In this document: positions 37,655 through 49,690 of the stretch, piece after piece
How the letters are laid out: each line of letters starts with the position of its first letter
Numbering within the stretch: position 1 is the first letter of the stretch
Assembly: GCA_005408345.1 (NCBI GenBank)
Contig: SEMN01000079.1
Location: 1,488,001-1,552,000 of the forward strand
Length of the DNA stretch: 64,000 nucleotides
From: Macquaria australasica
Taxonomy: Eukaryota; Chordata; Actinopteri; Centrarchiformes; Percichthyidae
Direction of reading: 5' to 3'
The notes under the pieces: generated by a model
Databases searched by the model: none
Seen by the model: the letters and a program-made list of their open reading frames with translations, nothing else
What the model was told of the DNA's origin: nothing
Made by a program: the position numbers and the translations under genes

Positions 37655-38639
37655 CAGCCCTGAGCCTGCTGCAGTATCTCACAACTATCTTGCTGCAGAA
37701 GCACGTCCTGCTATACACAGATTCCAGAGGCAACAGCAGTGCTGTAGACAAACCGCAGCAGCGGCAGGAGCTACACAGAGGCCTGACCCACTTTTAAAGC
37801 TGACTAGGAGTGAAGTGTTTGCTCCTCAGCTGGGTGGGAAGGAGGGGTGCTTGGGTACTGGACAAAGGAACAAACATCTTCTGCAGCTCACCAACATCCC
37901 CTCAGGTCAGAACCACAGACACACACAGACATCTCAGAGCAGCATGGAAAACATCAGGGTGTCAGGTAGTCTGACGGACGCACTGCCAGGCAAGGCAGGG
38001 CGCTCTTTGAAGGGCCGTCATTGTCATAGCCCTTCTCACTATTACTGAGCTAATCACTTAGCTTGTCCACTACCCAGCAGTCCCCAGTGCTGTTCATCAC
38101 ATTTGCATTTTTTTCTCTCCATCTTTTTCTTCCCCTTTCTTTTCTTTACTCTTCTTTTCAGCTGGGTGTTAAAGAACTTTGTCCACAAAATAAGAATTGT
38201 GATAATTAATGGCACAACATGTTTCTCATTTAAAATCTAATCTAAAGGAGGTGGACACAAATTATCCAGCCTAATTGAAAAGCTAAAAGCAATAAAACAG
38301 CTCTCCGCAACCTTAATGTGATTCTTGAATGGGTGGGGAATGAAGTAAGGGGCTCGGAGTTGGGTAATATCAATGGTGGTAATGTGGCTTCAGTAACCTT
38401 CCTCTTAGTGCTGCTTGCCTACACAGAGCTCCTGAATCACCAACTGTGGACACATTGTCAGAGAGCAAAATTACGAGTGAGTATTGCACTTTGTGTTAGA
38501 ATAATTATCAGTGTTTCTAATAAGGATGACTTGTAAAACTAGAAAACGCAACATTTTCTGAGGAAAATTGATGTGTGCTCATTGCAGAAAATTTGCAGTT
38601 GAAACATTTAAATTAGTTGAAATTATGAAAGTTGATGTG

Positions 38640-39290
38640 GCAGTTAAAATACAAATAGTGAAAAAGCTGGAATAGCAGTTAAAGTGGAAGTGCTGAAAGA
38701 CATTGAAGTTTGTGATTAATTGTAAGCACTGAATGAAGTGGGAGTGTCACTTGAAGTGTAATTGACAAAAAAAACCTCACAGTTTAAGAATGAGAGAGCA
38801 GTGGTCCTGTCAATTGACATGTAAGTGCTGAAGCAGCTGAATTGTCAGTTGAAGAGTAAGTGATGAAAAGCAGTCGAAATATCTGTTCAAGAATAAGACA
38901 TAAAAGCAGTTGAAATGTCAGTTAAAGAATGAGAGAGAAAGCAGAGAAAGCAGCTGAAATATATATATAGGGAGACCTGGCCAAGACAGAATTCCAGTGA
39001 AGAGTGAGAGATGAAAGCAGGTGAAATTTCAGTTGAAGACTAAGGGTCGAAAGCAGTTGAAATGTCAGTGTACGTACAGCCACTGAAAGCAGTTGGATTT
39101 TTTGTTCAAGAGTGAGAGATGAAAGCAGTTGAAAAGTAAGAGGTGGAGGCAGTTTAAATATCAGTGTACGTGTAACCACTGAAAGCAATTGAATTGTCAG
39201 TTAAAGAGTAAGAGATGAAAGCAGCTGAAGTGTCAGTTGACGTGTAAGTTTTAAAAGTAGTTAAAATTTAAGTTGAAGTGGAACCACTGG
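38640..39290. repeat. Degenerate minisatellite, unit ~40 bp
   Basis: Repeats of the type GAAAGCAGTTGAAATGTCAG followed by TTGAAGAGTAAGAGAT occur more than ten times with substitutions and length changes. The phrases GTGTACGT and CCACTGAAAGCA recur at a higher-order spacing of ~100 bp. Confidence 0.75.
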
Positions 39291-40527
39291 AGGTTAAAAG
39301 CCTGGGGGAAAGCTAGTATGTGGACCTTGAGTTGGAACTTTGGCAAACTGCTATTTGTCAAGAATCAGCTTTCATGCTTAATAGATCCATCTCCATGGCA
39401 ACAGAGCAAACTTCATACACTGATGGTGACTTTCAGCATGATTGAAAGTGTTGATGATGATTGTTTTGCAGATTCCTTTCTGTTCCTCAGGGCTGTTGAG
39501 AAGAAGATGAGAGGAAAAAACTTTTTAGTGATGACTGCCTTTGATTCTAGACTGTCTTAGTTCACTCAAAACTAAACTAACATGAAAAAGTTGTACTTGT
39601 TGGCTCCCTTTCAGGCTAAACATTTTCAAAAACAATTGATGATGAAACAACACATTAACCAAACATAACTGAGAATGGATGGTGGTTAAACTGAATTTTG
39701 ATAGAATGCGGTCTTGCTTGACAGAGCTGCAGAGCTTTTAATCATTGCCAAGTATCCAGGTAGACACACAAGATTCTCATGAAAAAAGAAGAAAAAGAAG
39801 GGGCTACATTTTGATCTCCTGGAAAGGCCTGGAGGCTGTGTCACAAGAAGCTGACCCTCACCATTCTGCCCCTCCATAAATCCATTGAGACCCATCAAAT
39901 GTGTCTCCCACTGCTGGCCTGTTCTCAGACATGTTCACACAGTGAATAGAAAGAGAAATCTGCAGGCTAATTATCCCTGACCTGGTTGGATTTGGAGGAC
40001 CTGCCAGGCATCTTCTTATTGGTCCCTTCACCAGTTGTCAAGACCAGGATTAGTGAGGACAGCAAGGGAGGTGGACAAACCCCTGCGGTGAGCCAGTCAG
40101 GCCTCCACCCCACCCGACAAGAGCACAATAGGCCTCTTTATCAGGGTGCAGATGGAAATGCCTGCAGAGAGAGCAGAGTGTGGTATGTGGCTACCTATTA
40201 TGCTTGTCTTTTGTTGAAAGATGGCACTGTTGAGGAGAGTGTTTTCTAAGGCAGTCTTGCAAGCCTCAGAGTAGAGTGTGAACAAACTCTAACACCAGCT
40301 GAGTGTATGATACCAGAGGCCTTCAGAGGTCCAACATACTACTTGTGACTTATCTAGGATGGGCCTCATCCAGTTTTGGGTCTGAATGGACCCGATACCA
40401 ACTGGAGTTGAGCCTGAACAGACACAAAGAAGAAGGGATTCCGTTTTGAAAAGGTTCATGGTGCATTTCACAGCTCCAACTTGAGCTGTATTAGGGAAAA
40501 TGAACAAAAGTGTATTAAAAATTAAAA
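39291..40527. other. Unannotated stretch
   Basis: No gene or clear repeat recognised. Confidence 0.4.
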
Positions 40528-43335
40528 TTAGATAAGATAAGCCTTTATTGTCCCACAGCAGGGAAATTTTCAGCGTTACAGCAGCCAGCAAAAATGTCAT
40601 ATATAGAAATACAATAAAAATAAATAGAAAAATAGAAAAATAGTCCTGTACACAGTATAGACAGAAATAAATAATAGAGTGACTGAGTGCAGTTGTAAGT
40701 ATGAACAAATAGATAAGATAAAAATATTGCACAAATATAATATACATGTACATGAAAATATTTCACAGCAACATATGAAGTAGATAACATCATGAATAAA
40801 ATATATGCATGAAGATAATGCACAGCAGCAGATGAAGTATAGTAGCAAATAGTCTGCACACTGACAGTCAAGTGTAGATTACCGGGAGTTGTACTAAACA
40901 TGATCCTCACAGTGTTTCCAGCCTTTTCTAGGTGAGAGAGGGATGTGTGAAGTAGGTAAATGACAGCGTCATCCACCCCAATGCCGGGTTGGTAGGCAAA
41001 CTGCAGAGGGTCCATACATGGGCTCACCAGCGGACGCAGGTGGACAAGGACCAGTTTCTCCAGGGTCTTCATCAGGTGAGAGGTCAATGCCACTGGCCTA
41101 TAGCCATTGAGGTCCTTGGGGTGTGGGGTCTTCGGCACAGGAACCAGACACGATGTTTTCCACAGTTTTGGCACCCTCCCCAGCTTCAGACTCAGGTTGA
41201 ACAGGTGCTCAACAATCCCACACAGCTGGTCCGCACAGGACTTCAGAAGTCTGGAGCTGATGCCGTCTGGGCCCGCCGCCTTCCTCACCCTTATCTTCCT
41301 CAGTTTGTTTCTCACCTGGGATGTTGAGAGGAACAGCCCGGTTGAGCTTGTAGGGGGCATGGGGGCTGAATGGGGGGTGTTTGCGGGTGTGAAATGGGGA
41401 GATGGGCCCAGCCCAGGCTGTGGTGTGGGTGTGTTAAGTGGCTGTAAGCTGAGGGCTGTGGGGAGTGGTGAGATGAGGGAGAGGGGGGGGGGGGGGGGGC
41501 TGCAGCCAGGGAGGGTAGATGGTAATGATGGTTGCAGAGGAGACGAGGCAGGGGGAGGGGTAGATGCCTGATCGAATCTGTTGAAGAATACGTTCAGGTC
41601 ATTTGCCCACTTCTGATCCCCCGCAGGCCGGGGCTTGGAGTCCATATGGCCCGAGATGGTTTTAAGGCCCTTCCAAACTCCTCTGGTGTTATTTTTCTGC
41701 AGTTGACTCTCCAACTTCCTCCTGGAGCTGTTTTCCCTTCCCCGATCCTCCTCCTCAGCTCTCGCTGGACACTCTTTAACTCCTCCTTGTTACCCGATAC
41801 AAAAGCTCTCTTCTTTTCCTTGAGGAGAGCCTTAATATCAGGAGTGATCCAGGGTTTATTGTTGGCGAAACAACGTACAGTCCTAGTGGGGATGGTGTTT
41901 TCCACACAGAAGTTTATGTAGTCTGTCAGACAGTCTGTGAGGTTGTCAATATCCTCCCCATGAGCGTCAGTAAAAATGTCCCATACAGTAGTGTCAAAAC
42001 AGTCCTTTAAAGCCTCCTCTGCTCCGTTAGACCACTTCTTCACTGTGCGTGGGACAGCAGGCAGCCTGCGCACAAGAGGTCTGTAGACAGGCCTGCGATG
42101 CACAAGGTTGTGATCAGTTACTCAAGAGACTCAATGAGATGTATGCATCCTTGGTGTTGGCATAACATAAGTCCAGTATTCTGTTGTCTCTGGTATGGCA
42201 CGTAACATACTGAGAGAATGTGGGTAGAGAGGAGGACGGAAGGGCATGATTAAAATCACCAGAGATGACGAGGAGGGCATCTGGGTGTTGTGTCTGCAGC
42301 CTGCTTACTGCTGAGAGCAGGACATCACAGGCTGCCTCAGCGTTAGCAGAGGGGGGATTGTAAGCTACCATCACGATGGCATGCGAGAATTCCCTCGGTA
42401 GATAGTTTGGCCTCATGCTAACAGCTAGCAGTTCAATGTTCTTGTCGCAGGTTTGCTCTTTAACAGTGATTCAGTTTTTTCATATTCAGTTTTTATTTAT
42501 ATAGCGCCATATCATAACAAAGTTATCTCAGGGCACTTTTTCGAATAGAGCAAGTCTAGACCGATTCTTTATATTTACAGAGACCCAACAGTTCCCACCA
42601 TGAGCAAGCACTATGCGACAGTGGCAAGGAAAAACTCCCAGTGATGTGCCCAGGGTTACACCATCTGTCATTAACAAGCACTGCCAGCCCTCCTCCCTTC
42701 CTCTTACCGCTCTCCTTCGTCCTGTCCGCCCGAAAAAGTTGGAAGCCATTTACCGAAACGTCCGTATCCGGAGTTAGCGCGGTTAGCCAAGTCTCCGTGA
42801 ATAGCATGATGCTACACTCCCGGTATTCCCTCTGATGTCGGGTCAGCGCCGCCAGCTCGTCCATCTTGTTGGTGATAGATCTTACATTCCCCATGATGAT
42901 CGATGGGAGGACGGGTGTATAACGTCTTCTCCTGGCGCGGCGCTGAGCCCCCGCTCGGCTTCCCCGTCTCCTCCTCCTCAGCTCGCGGGGCACATCAGGT
43001 CTCTCCGCGGGTGGTAGCACCGCTGTGTGGCGGAGAGCCAACAGCTGATCCCTGGTGTAAACAATGGAGTCACCATGGCTGCCGGCGGTAACTACGGACG
43101 CGGTCTCTAAGGGCATCAGCGGTCTTGTTTCCATAAAGGATAAACAAAAATGTCCCAAAAACGCCAAAAAGTAGCAATATAACAAGTACTAAAAATACAT
43201 AGCAAATACATACAGATATATTGCAAAAAAAGAACGAGTATACTTCACTAGCAAACTAGTAAACTCAAAGAAACTCAAACCGCGAACGGGAGCTGCTGCA
43301 ACAGGCTGCCGCTCACAGCAGCGCCGGAACAAAAA
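40528..43335 (-). mobile_element. Rex1/CR1-type LINE, internally deleted, with both ends
   Basis: The 5' UTR (from ~43335) leads to an ATG at 43132-43134. The apurinic-type endonuclease begins IIMGNVRSITNKMDEL (catalytic Asn), then LFTETWLTALTPDTDV (Glu), RKGGGLAVLVNDRW and, after a nested insertion, VISGDFNHALP (Asp). Next come a linker and the N-terminal RT (RKIRVRKAAGPDGISSRLLK, WKTSCLVPVPKTPHPKDLNG, DPLQFAYQPGIGVDDAVIYL). At about 40890 the frame jumps from VRIMF straight to 3'-UTR-like sequence, deleting all RT catalytic motifs and the C-terminus. The 3' end is a short GATAA-type repeat by CTTTATTGTCCCACAGCAG. Frameshifts break it at several points. Confidence 0.75.
42470..42640 (-). mobile_element. 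LINE-2 3' tail nested in the Rex1/CR1-type LINE
   Basis: A 171-bp 5'-truncated LINE-2 tail (same sequence as 59.13-59.29 kb) splits the endonuclease frame after NPGHIT. A 4-bp duplication GTGA flanks it (42466-42469 and 42641-42644). It shows LINE-2 was active after this LINE copy was inserted. Confidence 0.8.
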
Positions 43336-45251
43336 TCAGCAGGTACTTAAAAGATCATGGTAAAAAATAAATAAAGAAAGAAAACGTAATTTGGACTTCC
43401 CCACCCTGTGTCTTTCCAGTGAGGAGATCTTATAACAGTCACTTCAAACAGAGGCTCTTGCTTAGGGCCCCTCTGACTCTTTGCGACCCTGGGCCTGTGC
43501 TCGGCAGGCATATTTAGTAATCCACCTATGGTCTGAATGAATCTTGGTCCGTTGGACTTTGTTGTAGTGATGTTGCCATGTTCCTGCAGTAGATCTTAGA
43601 AATTACTTTAGTGAATAAAATTGTATATACCTCATAGAAATGATGGACAAAACTACAAAAATGAGACCCTAATTAACTGGCAACCTCTATGGTTGTCATC
43701 ATGCAAGGCATCAGGCATCATACAAGTCAGTGATTTAATTTGTAATTTAAAATTTGTTTGTTGACTGGCTGATTAAAAATGGAGCCTGAGTTGTTGTTGT
43801 TTTTTTGTGTTTTTTTTTGTGTTCCTTTCAGGTTGAATGAAAATGTATGTTTGTATTTATACAAACCTGAGACAATTATAAATTAACCTTTTGGATTGTG
43901 GACTGTGGGTCAGGTCAGGTTTTCATGGGCTTTGGTATGACCCTGCATGTACACATAGGTATTGGCCAGCCTCCATTAGTAGACGTCCCGTCCCAGTCTA
44001 CAGAGCTCCTCAGAGACCCAGCAGGGTAATGAGCGCAGCTCTCAGAGAAGCAGGTTAATGTGTTTTTACTGCTGTGGTGAAGCTAATAGAGTTGTGATGA
44101 CTCCACACCTGCCACAGGCAGACGTGGGGAAAAAGCCACCATAAAGTCTCCCACAAGGCCCAGGGCTGTCTATGGGCAAGAGTGCAGCTGACAGATAAAG
44201 CATTTGACAGTGACACATTGCTATGGGATGACAACAAAAATGACTAGAATTTTAAAACACACATTGTCTCTTCCCACTACACTGCTAGCTTCTTCCAGTC
44301 GTTTTTGCTCTTGCTTGAATTTTACATAAATGAGTGGAGAAGAGAGGAAATTACATAGAGACACAGACATTAAGGGTCTGTCTGTGTGAATTATTCCATC
44401 TTTATTTCCTCTCATAGACATAATTTGGCTGATTTTCTTTTACGGACCACTACTTTTCACTAATCCACCCTCCATAAATTTTCCAATTATTGAACATTAC
44501 ATTACCCTAAAATGCTCTTCATTAAGGTTATATCCTATTGTTAAAAATAATCTTAACACCACTGGCAACAAAATAATGTCACAAATTAAAAGACCCACAT
44601 TACCTATATGGCTTCATTCTCTTCCAGACAGTCACAGTGAGGGTTAGGAAGGTTATTTCACAGTGTCATCTGCTACACAACACTGAACACCTGCTTCAAA
44701 TGATACTTAGTAATGGAATGGACTGGTGAACTAAAACTCCAGTGTAATCTCATTATTTCCTGCTTCTGTTGGATCACTTTTGTTCCAAAATCCATATATA
44801 TGCTGTTAAAGCAACATTTAATTCTAATTTACAGGCCTTATTGTGGAACGTATTAACACACTCTACGACCACTATCAACTCTTAGTCTATTTCAAGATGG
44901 CACTAAGTGTGCTCATACTGCAAATACAGGGCAAAAATGCCAGCCATCTACCCACACAGCAGGGGGTAGATGGCACAAAAAGCAGCAACATGCAAACATT
45001 CACTGTTGTTATCATGCATCGGTTACGAGAATAAATTAATATATACCCAACACTGCATCATAAATATCTTAAAGGCAGCTTTTAACAAACATGAATTCTA
45101 TTATCTTTGTGTGTAAGCAGAATTAGAAAAAAAAAAGGCTAATAACAATATAAAGTGTAATGCGTGTGTCTAAAGCCCAGGCCACAAGTGGCACAGCAAA
45201 GTGTATCTGCATGTTCTCACCAAATTGGTGGTTCTGGAGGCTTGGCGACAC
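43336..45251. other. Unannotated stretch
   Basis: No gene or clear repeat recognised. Confidence 0.4.
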
Positions 45252-45630
45252 AGTAGCTGCGTTTACATGGACCCTAATATTCCACTAATAATCAGAATAA
45301 CAGCCCTGCTTTGTGGCTGATTTTTGTTGAAGACCTTAAAACATTTAAGGATTGATGAACGCCTCAATGGCCGAAAGGCTCGAAACAACGAGTTACTCAA
45401 ATGAACAAAGCCACAAAAAAAAAACACACACAAAAAAAACCCCAGGTTCTTCTTCTTCCGTTATATTTCCAGCAGATAAGATGCTTCACAGCAGGCGGAA
45501 CCACTGTATGCATGTCAAAAGAGTTATATTCTGATTAAATGCTTCGGGCATGTAAACGCACATCTGATCCCTTTATATAGCGTCCATGTAAACAGTTCTA
45601 ATCAGAATTATTTCAATCAGGTTGAAGAAA
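45252..45630. mobile_element. Possible hAT-like MITE
   Basis: The left end contains GCTGCGTTTACATGGACC and the right end GCGTCCATGTAAACAG, partial inverted repeats, with internal TAATCAGAAT repeats near both ends (TAATCAGAATAAC, CTAATCAGAATTA). No coding capacity and no target duplication established. Confidence 0.45.
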
Positions 45631-47606
45631 TATTGTCCATTTAACCACAGCTAGTAACTACTCCTATCGTAGCTGGCAAGACTGCTAGCTAACCAGGAAC
45701 ATAGGCCTACTAGTGGTAGCTTGAAACATGCTAGCACTAGCAAGTCACAGTAGCCGGATAATAAGATAACACAGTTAATTCAAGATCAACTCTTGTCTCC
45801 CAACTGTCTGTAAACCAAGCATGAATACATTTTGCTCCAAAATTGTGCCATTTTAAATGCTCAAATGAGCAGGTCATAACAGAGTAACATAGTTAAGTAC
45901 CATGTGCACTTTTTCACCTCTAGTTGTGCTATGGAGCAATGTTTTGATGAGTATATTGTGTGATAAGTATATTGTGTTCTACAAGGATGCACATATAAGT
46001 GTGCAAGCAGGTGACACAATACAATATCTTGTTAATGGGTTCATGCTATTCCACTGCTTAACAGTCGTTGGCTGTGACATAACAAGAAACATTACAAACA
46101 TCAATCTAAACAACACAGATATTATAGAATATTTTTGAATAATCATCATTCATTTGTGCGTACAAACAAATTAAGAACTTTTTCCCGATTCATCAATGTT
46201 TTATTTCCAAAGTGTTCATAGATATGAATAAAAGTTAAATATGGTCAAGACCATTCGCAATAATACTCACTGACTCTGATAATGATATATTTGAGTTGTA
46301 GACCATAAAATTGCAAATTAAACACAACTAACTACCAAATATAAAACATTTCAATAGTTAGTATTTTTAAAGGCCAGGATCACCCCACAGGTATTTTCGG
46401 TAATTCTAGGTAATTTGACTTCTGGTAAGGTTGAAGGTCCTTGAATCTATGCTCGACATTACGTGAGGTATCCACACTCCATGTAAAAATAAGAATGAAT
46501 GAAAGTATTGTTGTTTACTTTTTGAGTGTCCACTTGCCCTCTTCTTGCATTTCGTACTTTGACCTCAGGTGGTGAAGTTCTACATTTCCCAGAATTATTT
46601 CTGAAGGCATCCACAGGGGCTGTCTTTGATCTAGTGGAGACAAAAGCATAGTAAGTTTTATCAGTTGAACAAAGTCAGTTGAACAATGCCTGGAAGTGTT
46701 GTTAAAAAAAAACCCACACACATCAAAACCATTAGCTGTTTGTGAGAGCAGCACAATCCTTTGGGTTGGATCTCCAGCAGTGTGCAGGTGTGTAAAATAG
46801 AAGTTAGTTGTCAGATTACTTATAATTCCATTTCAGCCCCACCAAATAAGCCCTGTATGACCAATCACTCAACAGTTGCATAACAAGGTTAGTTTTACAC
46901 AGCACCAAAGCAATGTGAGTTTTCAGCGAAAAAGTTTCTCTTGCCAAAATGTAATCAGTTTGGAATTTATTTAATCCCCAATTCATAGGGCGAATAGTAA
47001 TATGCCTTTTCCTTAATCATTGTGTCTCCAGCAGAGTTCAATAGCATGCTACATTCCTCATCCTGACGTCTCAGCCTGTGTGCACAGAAAAGCCTTTTAT
47101 TCCCTGCCACATCACTTTGAAAACAGTGTAAAATGCATGGAACATCTAAGCACAGCCCAGCAGTCCCACACAGTGTTGGTTCAGCCCCAACAATAATCCA
47201 CCTCAGATCCTCCTAATTCTGTTAAAACAACAGATCAGGGCAGCCACGTCTGACGGGAAGATTTCAATAGCTTATCTTCCACCTTTCCAGTGATAGATGA
47301 AATATATTCTTCTCTATTCTGGATTGTTTGATTGTGTTTGTCTGTGTGTGAAGACTCATGCATAGAGTCTGCAAGTTCTGCATACATTCTATGCACTTTA
47401 CAGTTATCCATAATTTTCTTGTTTTTATTTTGGCAATGGCTTTAAGCAGTCACTGCATGACTTTCTTTAAAGGGCACTCTTCTTTGTATGTTTAGTTATG
47501 GTGGCAATTGCTGCTAACTCATGCTAACTTTTTTCCCAAAAGTCTTGTCAAGCATGTTGTGGAACACAAATGATGTCGACAGTTTTTACATCAAGCCGAC
47601 AAACTG
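45631..47606. other. Unannotated stretch
   Basis: No firm gene. One candidate minus-strand terminal exon at 46517-46635 is listed separately. Confidence 0.35.
46517..46635 (-). CDS. Possible terminal coding exon, function unknown
   Basis: On the minus strand a good acceptor (TTTTGTCTCCACTAG) is followed by a frame encoding QRQPLWMPSEIILGN, VELHHLRSKYEM and a Lys-rich end (GKWTLKK) before a stop. The composition looks protein-like and the acceptor is strong, but I do not recognise the protein and see no other exon. It could be chance. Confidence 0.2.
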
Positions 47607-48109
47607 TTAAAGATGCATTCATTGATTTTTTGGCTGGAGGCAGCAGAATAAGCTGACAACACAACATTGGCATATTATTACCTTAAAAGGTTTTATGACT
47701 AATGTGTTAGCAAACAGTTGCCTATTTACACATCCAGCAGACAGAGCAACATTAGCATTTGCATTAGCATTGCAGTATTGTTTCTGGACACCTGACAAAT
47801 GTAAGTCAAATATTCACTTGCCTTTTAACTTGCTTTGGTCTCCACCATATGCTGAGAAAAATATCTTTGGCTGCTAAATGCTCCACTATGTTCTATTTGC
47901 TAACTTTGTCTGTCTGCTGTTTGGTGCTGGGCAGATATAGTACAGTCAGTTTATCTTTGCTTTTTCATTGAAAATGGCCGCCTGCTCCTGCTGGAAACAA
48001 GGTTGAAGCGAGCTGTGAGACTGAACCAAAACAGTAAAGTTGAGGGTTTTAAAACCAAAACAATGAGCTGATCAGTTAATATAACTAATATTGATTAGTG
48101 CATCTTTAA
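47607..48109. mobile_element. MITE family, copy C: complete, with TTAAAGATGCA inverted ends
   Basis: A 503-bp element with a perfect 11-bp inverted repeat: TTAAAGATGCA at 47607-47617 and TGCATCTTTAA at 48099-48109. If the outermost TTAA is a target duplication, the element proper runs from AGATGCA to TGCATCT, a TTAA-insertion pattern. No coding frame. Copies A and B at 10.3 and 19.3 kb are collinear but truncated. Confidence 0.75.
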
Positions 48110-49396
48110 TGTTGTAGTTGTGTAGTACCAGCTTTCTTTGTGAGGTCACAATGAGATACTGAATGATTGGATGTGGGATTATTCAAGTAGAATTTAAAAA
48201 ACTATTTGTTTGGTGGAAAGCATATATTTAGGTTTTACTCTAATCTACCCTTCAAAAATATATACTGCAACATGTACTATACTGACAACCTCAGTTTCTA
48301 TGTAACTACCCTAAACATATGCACACATACACACTTGTTACTGTGTTACAGTTATGAAATTAGCTCAGCTTAACCTGCATGTGCCCTGTTGGTTTAACAG
48401 ATTGCATTCATATTTTGATTCGAAGCTCCTGGCATCCTGGCTCGTCTCCCCTGGTGGAAGCATTTTCATTGTCTGTATTCAGTCACGGAGCATCCTGGAT
48501 CCTGGATCCTCTCCATGCTGTTTCCATCATGCCATGAATCCATAAACTGGGCCTCAGTGCTGAATAGCACCCCATTGAACATACTGTGGTCAGACAGAAA
48601 AGCTGGCTATTTATCTGTGTTTGCCTTGAAATCCAGCACTGTTCAGAACCCCTCCTCTCCTCTGAAAGTGGGATTATTTCTCCTAAGGGGCTGCTAAGTC
48701 TCTAAACCCCAATTACTGTGCTACCATTTGATTTATGGGTTTATTTTTAATGACACATTAAAATGCAATTAGCATCTGTATCCAGAACAAACTGTGTGCA
48801 TCCAATGAAGGACTTTCAGGGAAAAAATGACATGGATTCCCTTTGACTACATCTACAACAGACTGTTTGGCACACTAGCCTCGCAGTATTTTAGCACTTA
48901 CTTTAGATGAAACAGCTCTGCTTTTAATGAAAGTCTATTAAAGCCACATATATTGACTTCTTTACTATGGAGTAGAGAAGTTCTTCAAATGAGAGTACCT
49001 TCAGACTGCAAGCTAAAAAAGAAATCAAGTCTGATTTACTTGGCCAGTATTTCTCCATTTCTTTGTTTATCTCTTGCTTTGCTTTCCTCAGTAACACACC
49101 CACACCCAAAACCTGTAAATAGAAAATTAACCATACACACACACACACACACATACACACAAACTCACTGATTTTTCAGAAACGGATTATGATCCAGTCC
49201 GACATGGATGCAACAACTCCTCCAACCACTGACCTCAGGAACTGTCACTGGCTTTAATATGCCTGAAAACACTCTCATAGTCAATACTGCGACTGACCTA
49301 CAGAGACAGAGCACAGCACAGCAGAAGATAGTATGCTTTAGAAAGTCTGCTTTAGACATGGCGAAAGGCAGAAATAGAAGTGAGATCAACAGCTTG
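48110..49396. other. Unannotated stretch
   Basis: No gene recognised. An (AC)n tract lies at about 49134-49160. Confidence 0.4.
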
Positions 49397-49402
49397 CATT
49401 CC

Positions 49403-49690
49403 TATAAGGGGCCGTTTAGGAAATAATTCAGATTTTTGTTACACAAACACATATGAAACACGCACGCATTCACATGTGACACTTTCACACATGCATCCAT
49501 ACTACTGAAAACTCACACACACACATGTGAAACGCTCATATACACACATATGAAACACATTCACACACACACACCTATATGAAATGCTCATACAGATACA
49601 GGTGAAATGGGCTCACACATACATATGAAATGCTCATACAGACACATGTGAAACACATTCACACACACACACCTATATGAAACGGACTCG
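49403..49690 (+). repeat. Left terminal inverted repeat of the IS3EU-like element
   Basis: Reads TATAAGGGGCC, GTTTAGGAAATAATTCAGA, then a CA-rich subterminal array with ATGAAACRC and ATGAAATGCTCATACAGA motifs every ~35-40 bp. It pairs in reverse complement with 55815-56117 at roughly 85-90 % by eye. Confidence 0.85.

Noticed and set aside
37437..38048. 203-codon plus-strand ORF
   Set aside because: Driven by the (AT)n microsatellite (alternating Tyr/Ile) and otherwise without motif or codon structure.
41107..41571. 154-codon plus-strand ORF
   Set aside because: Antisense of the minus-strand LINE RT region, where the RT motifs lie.
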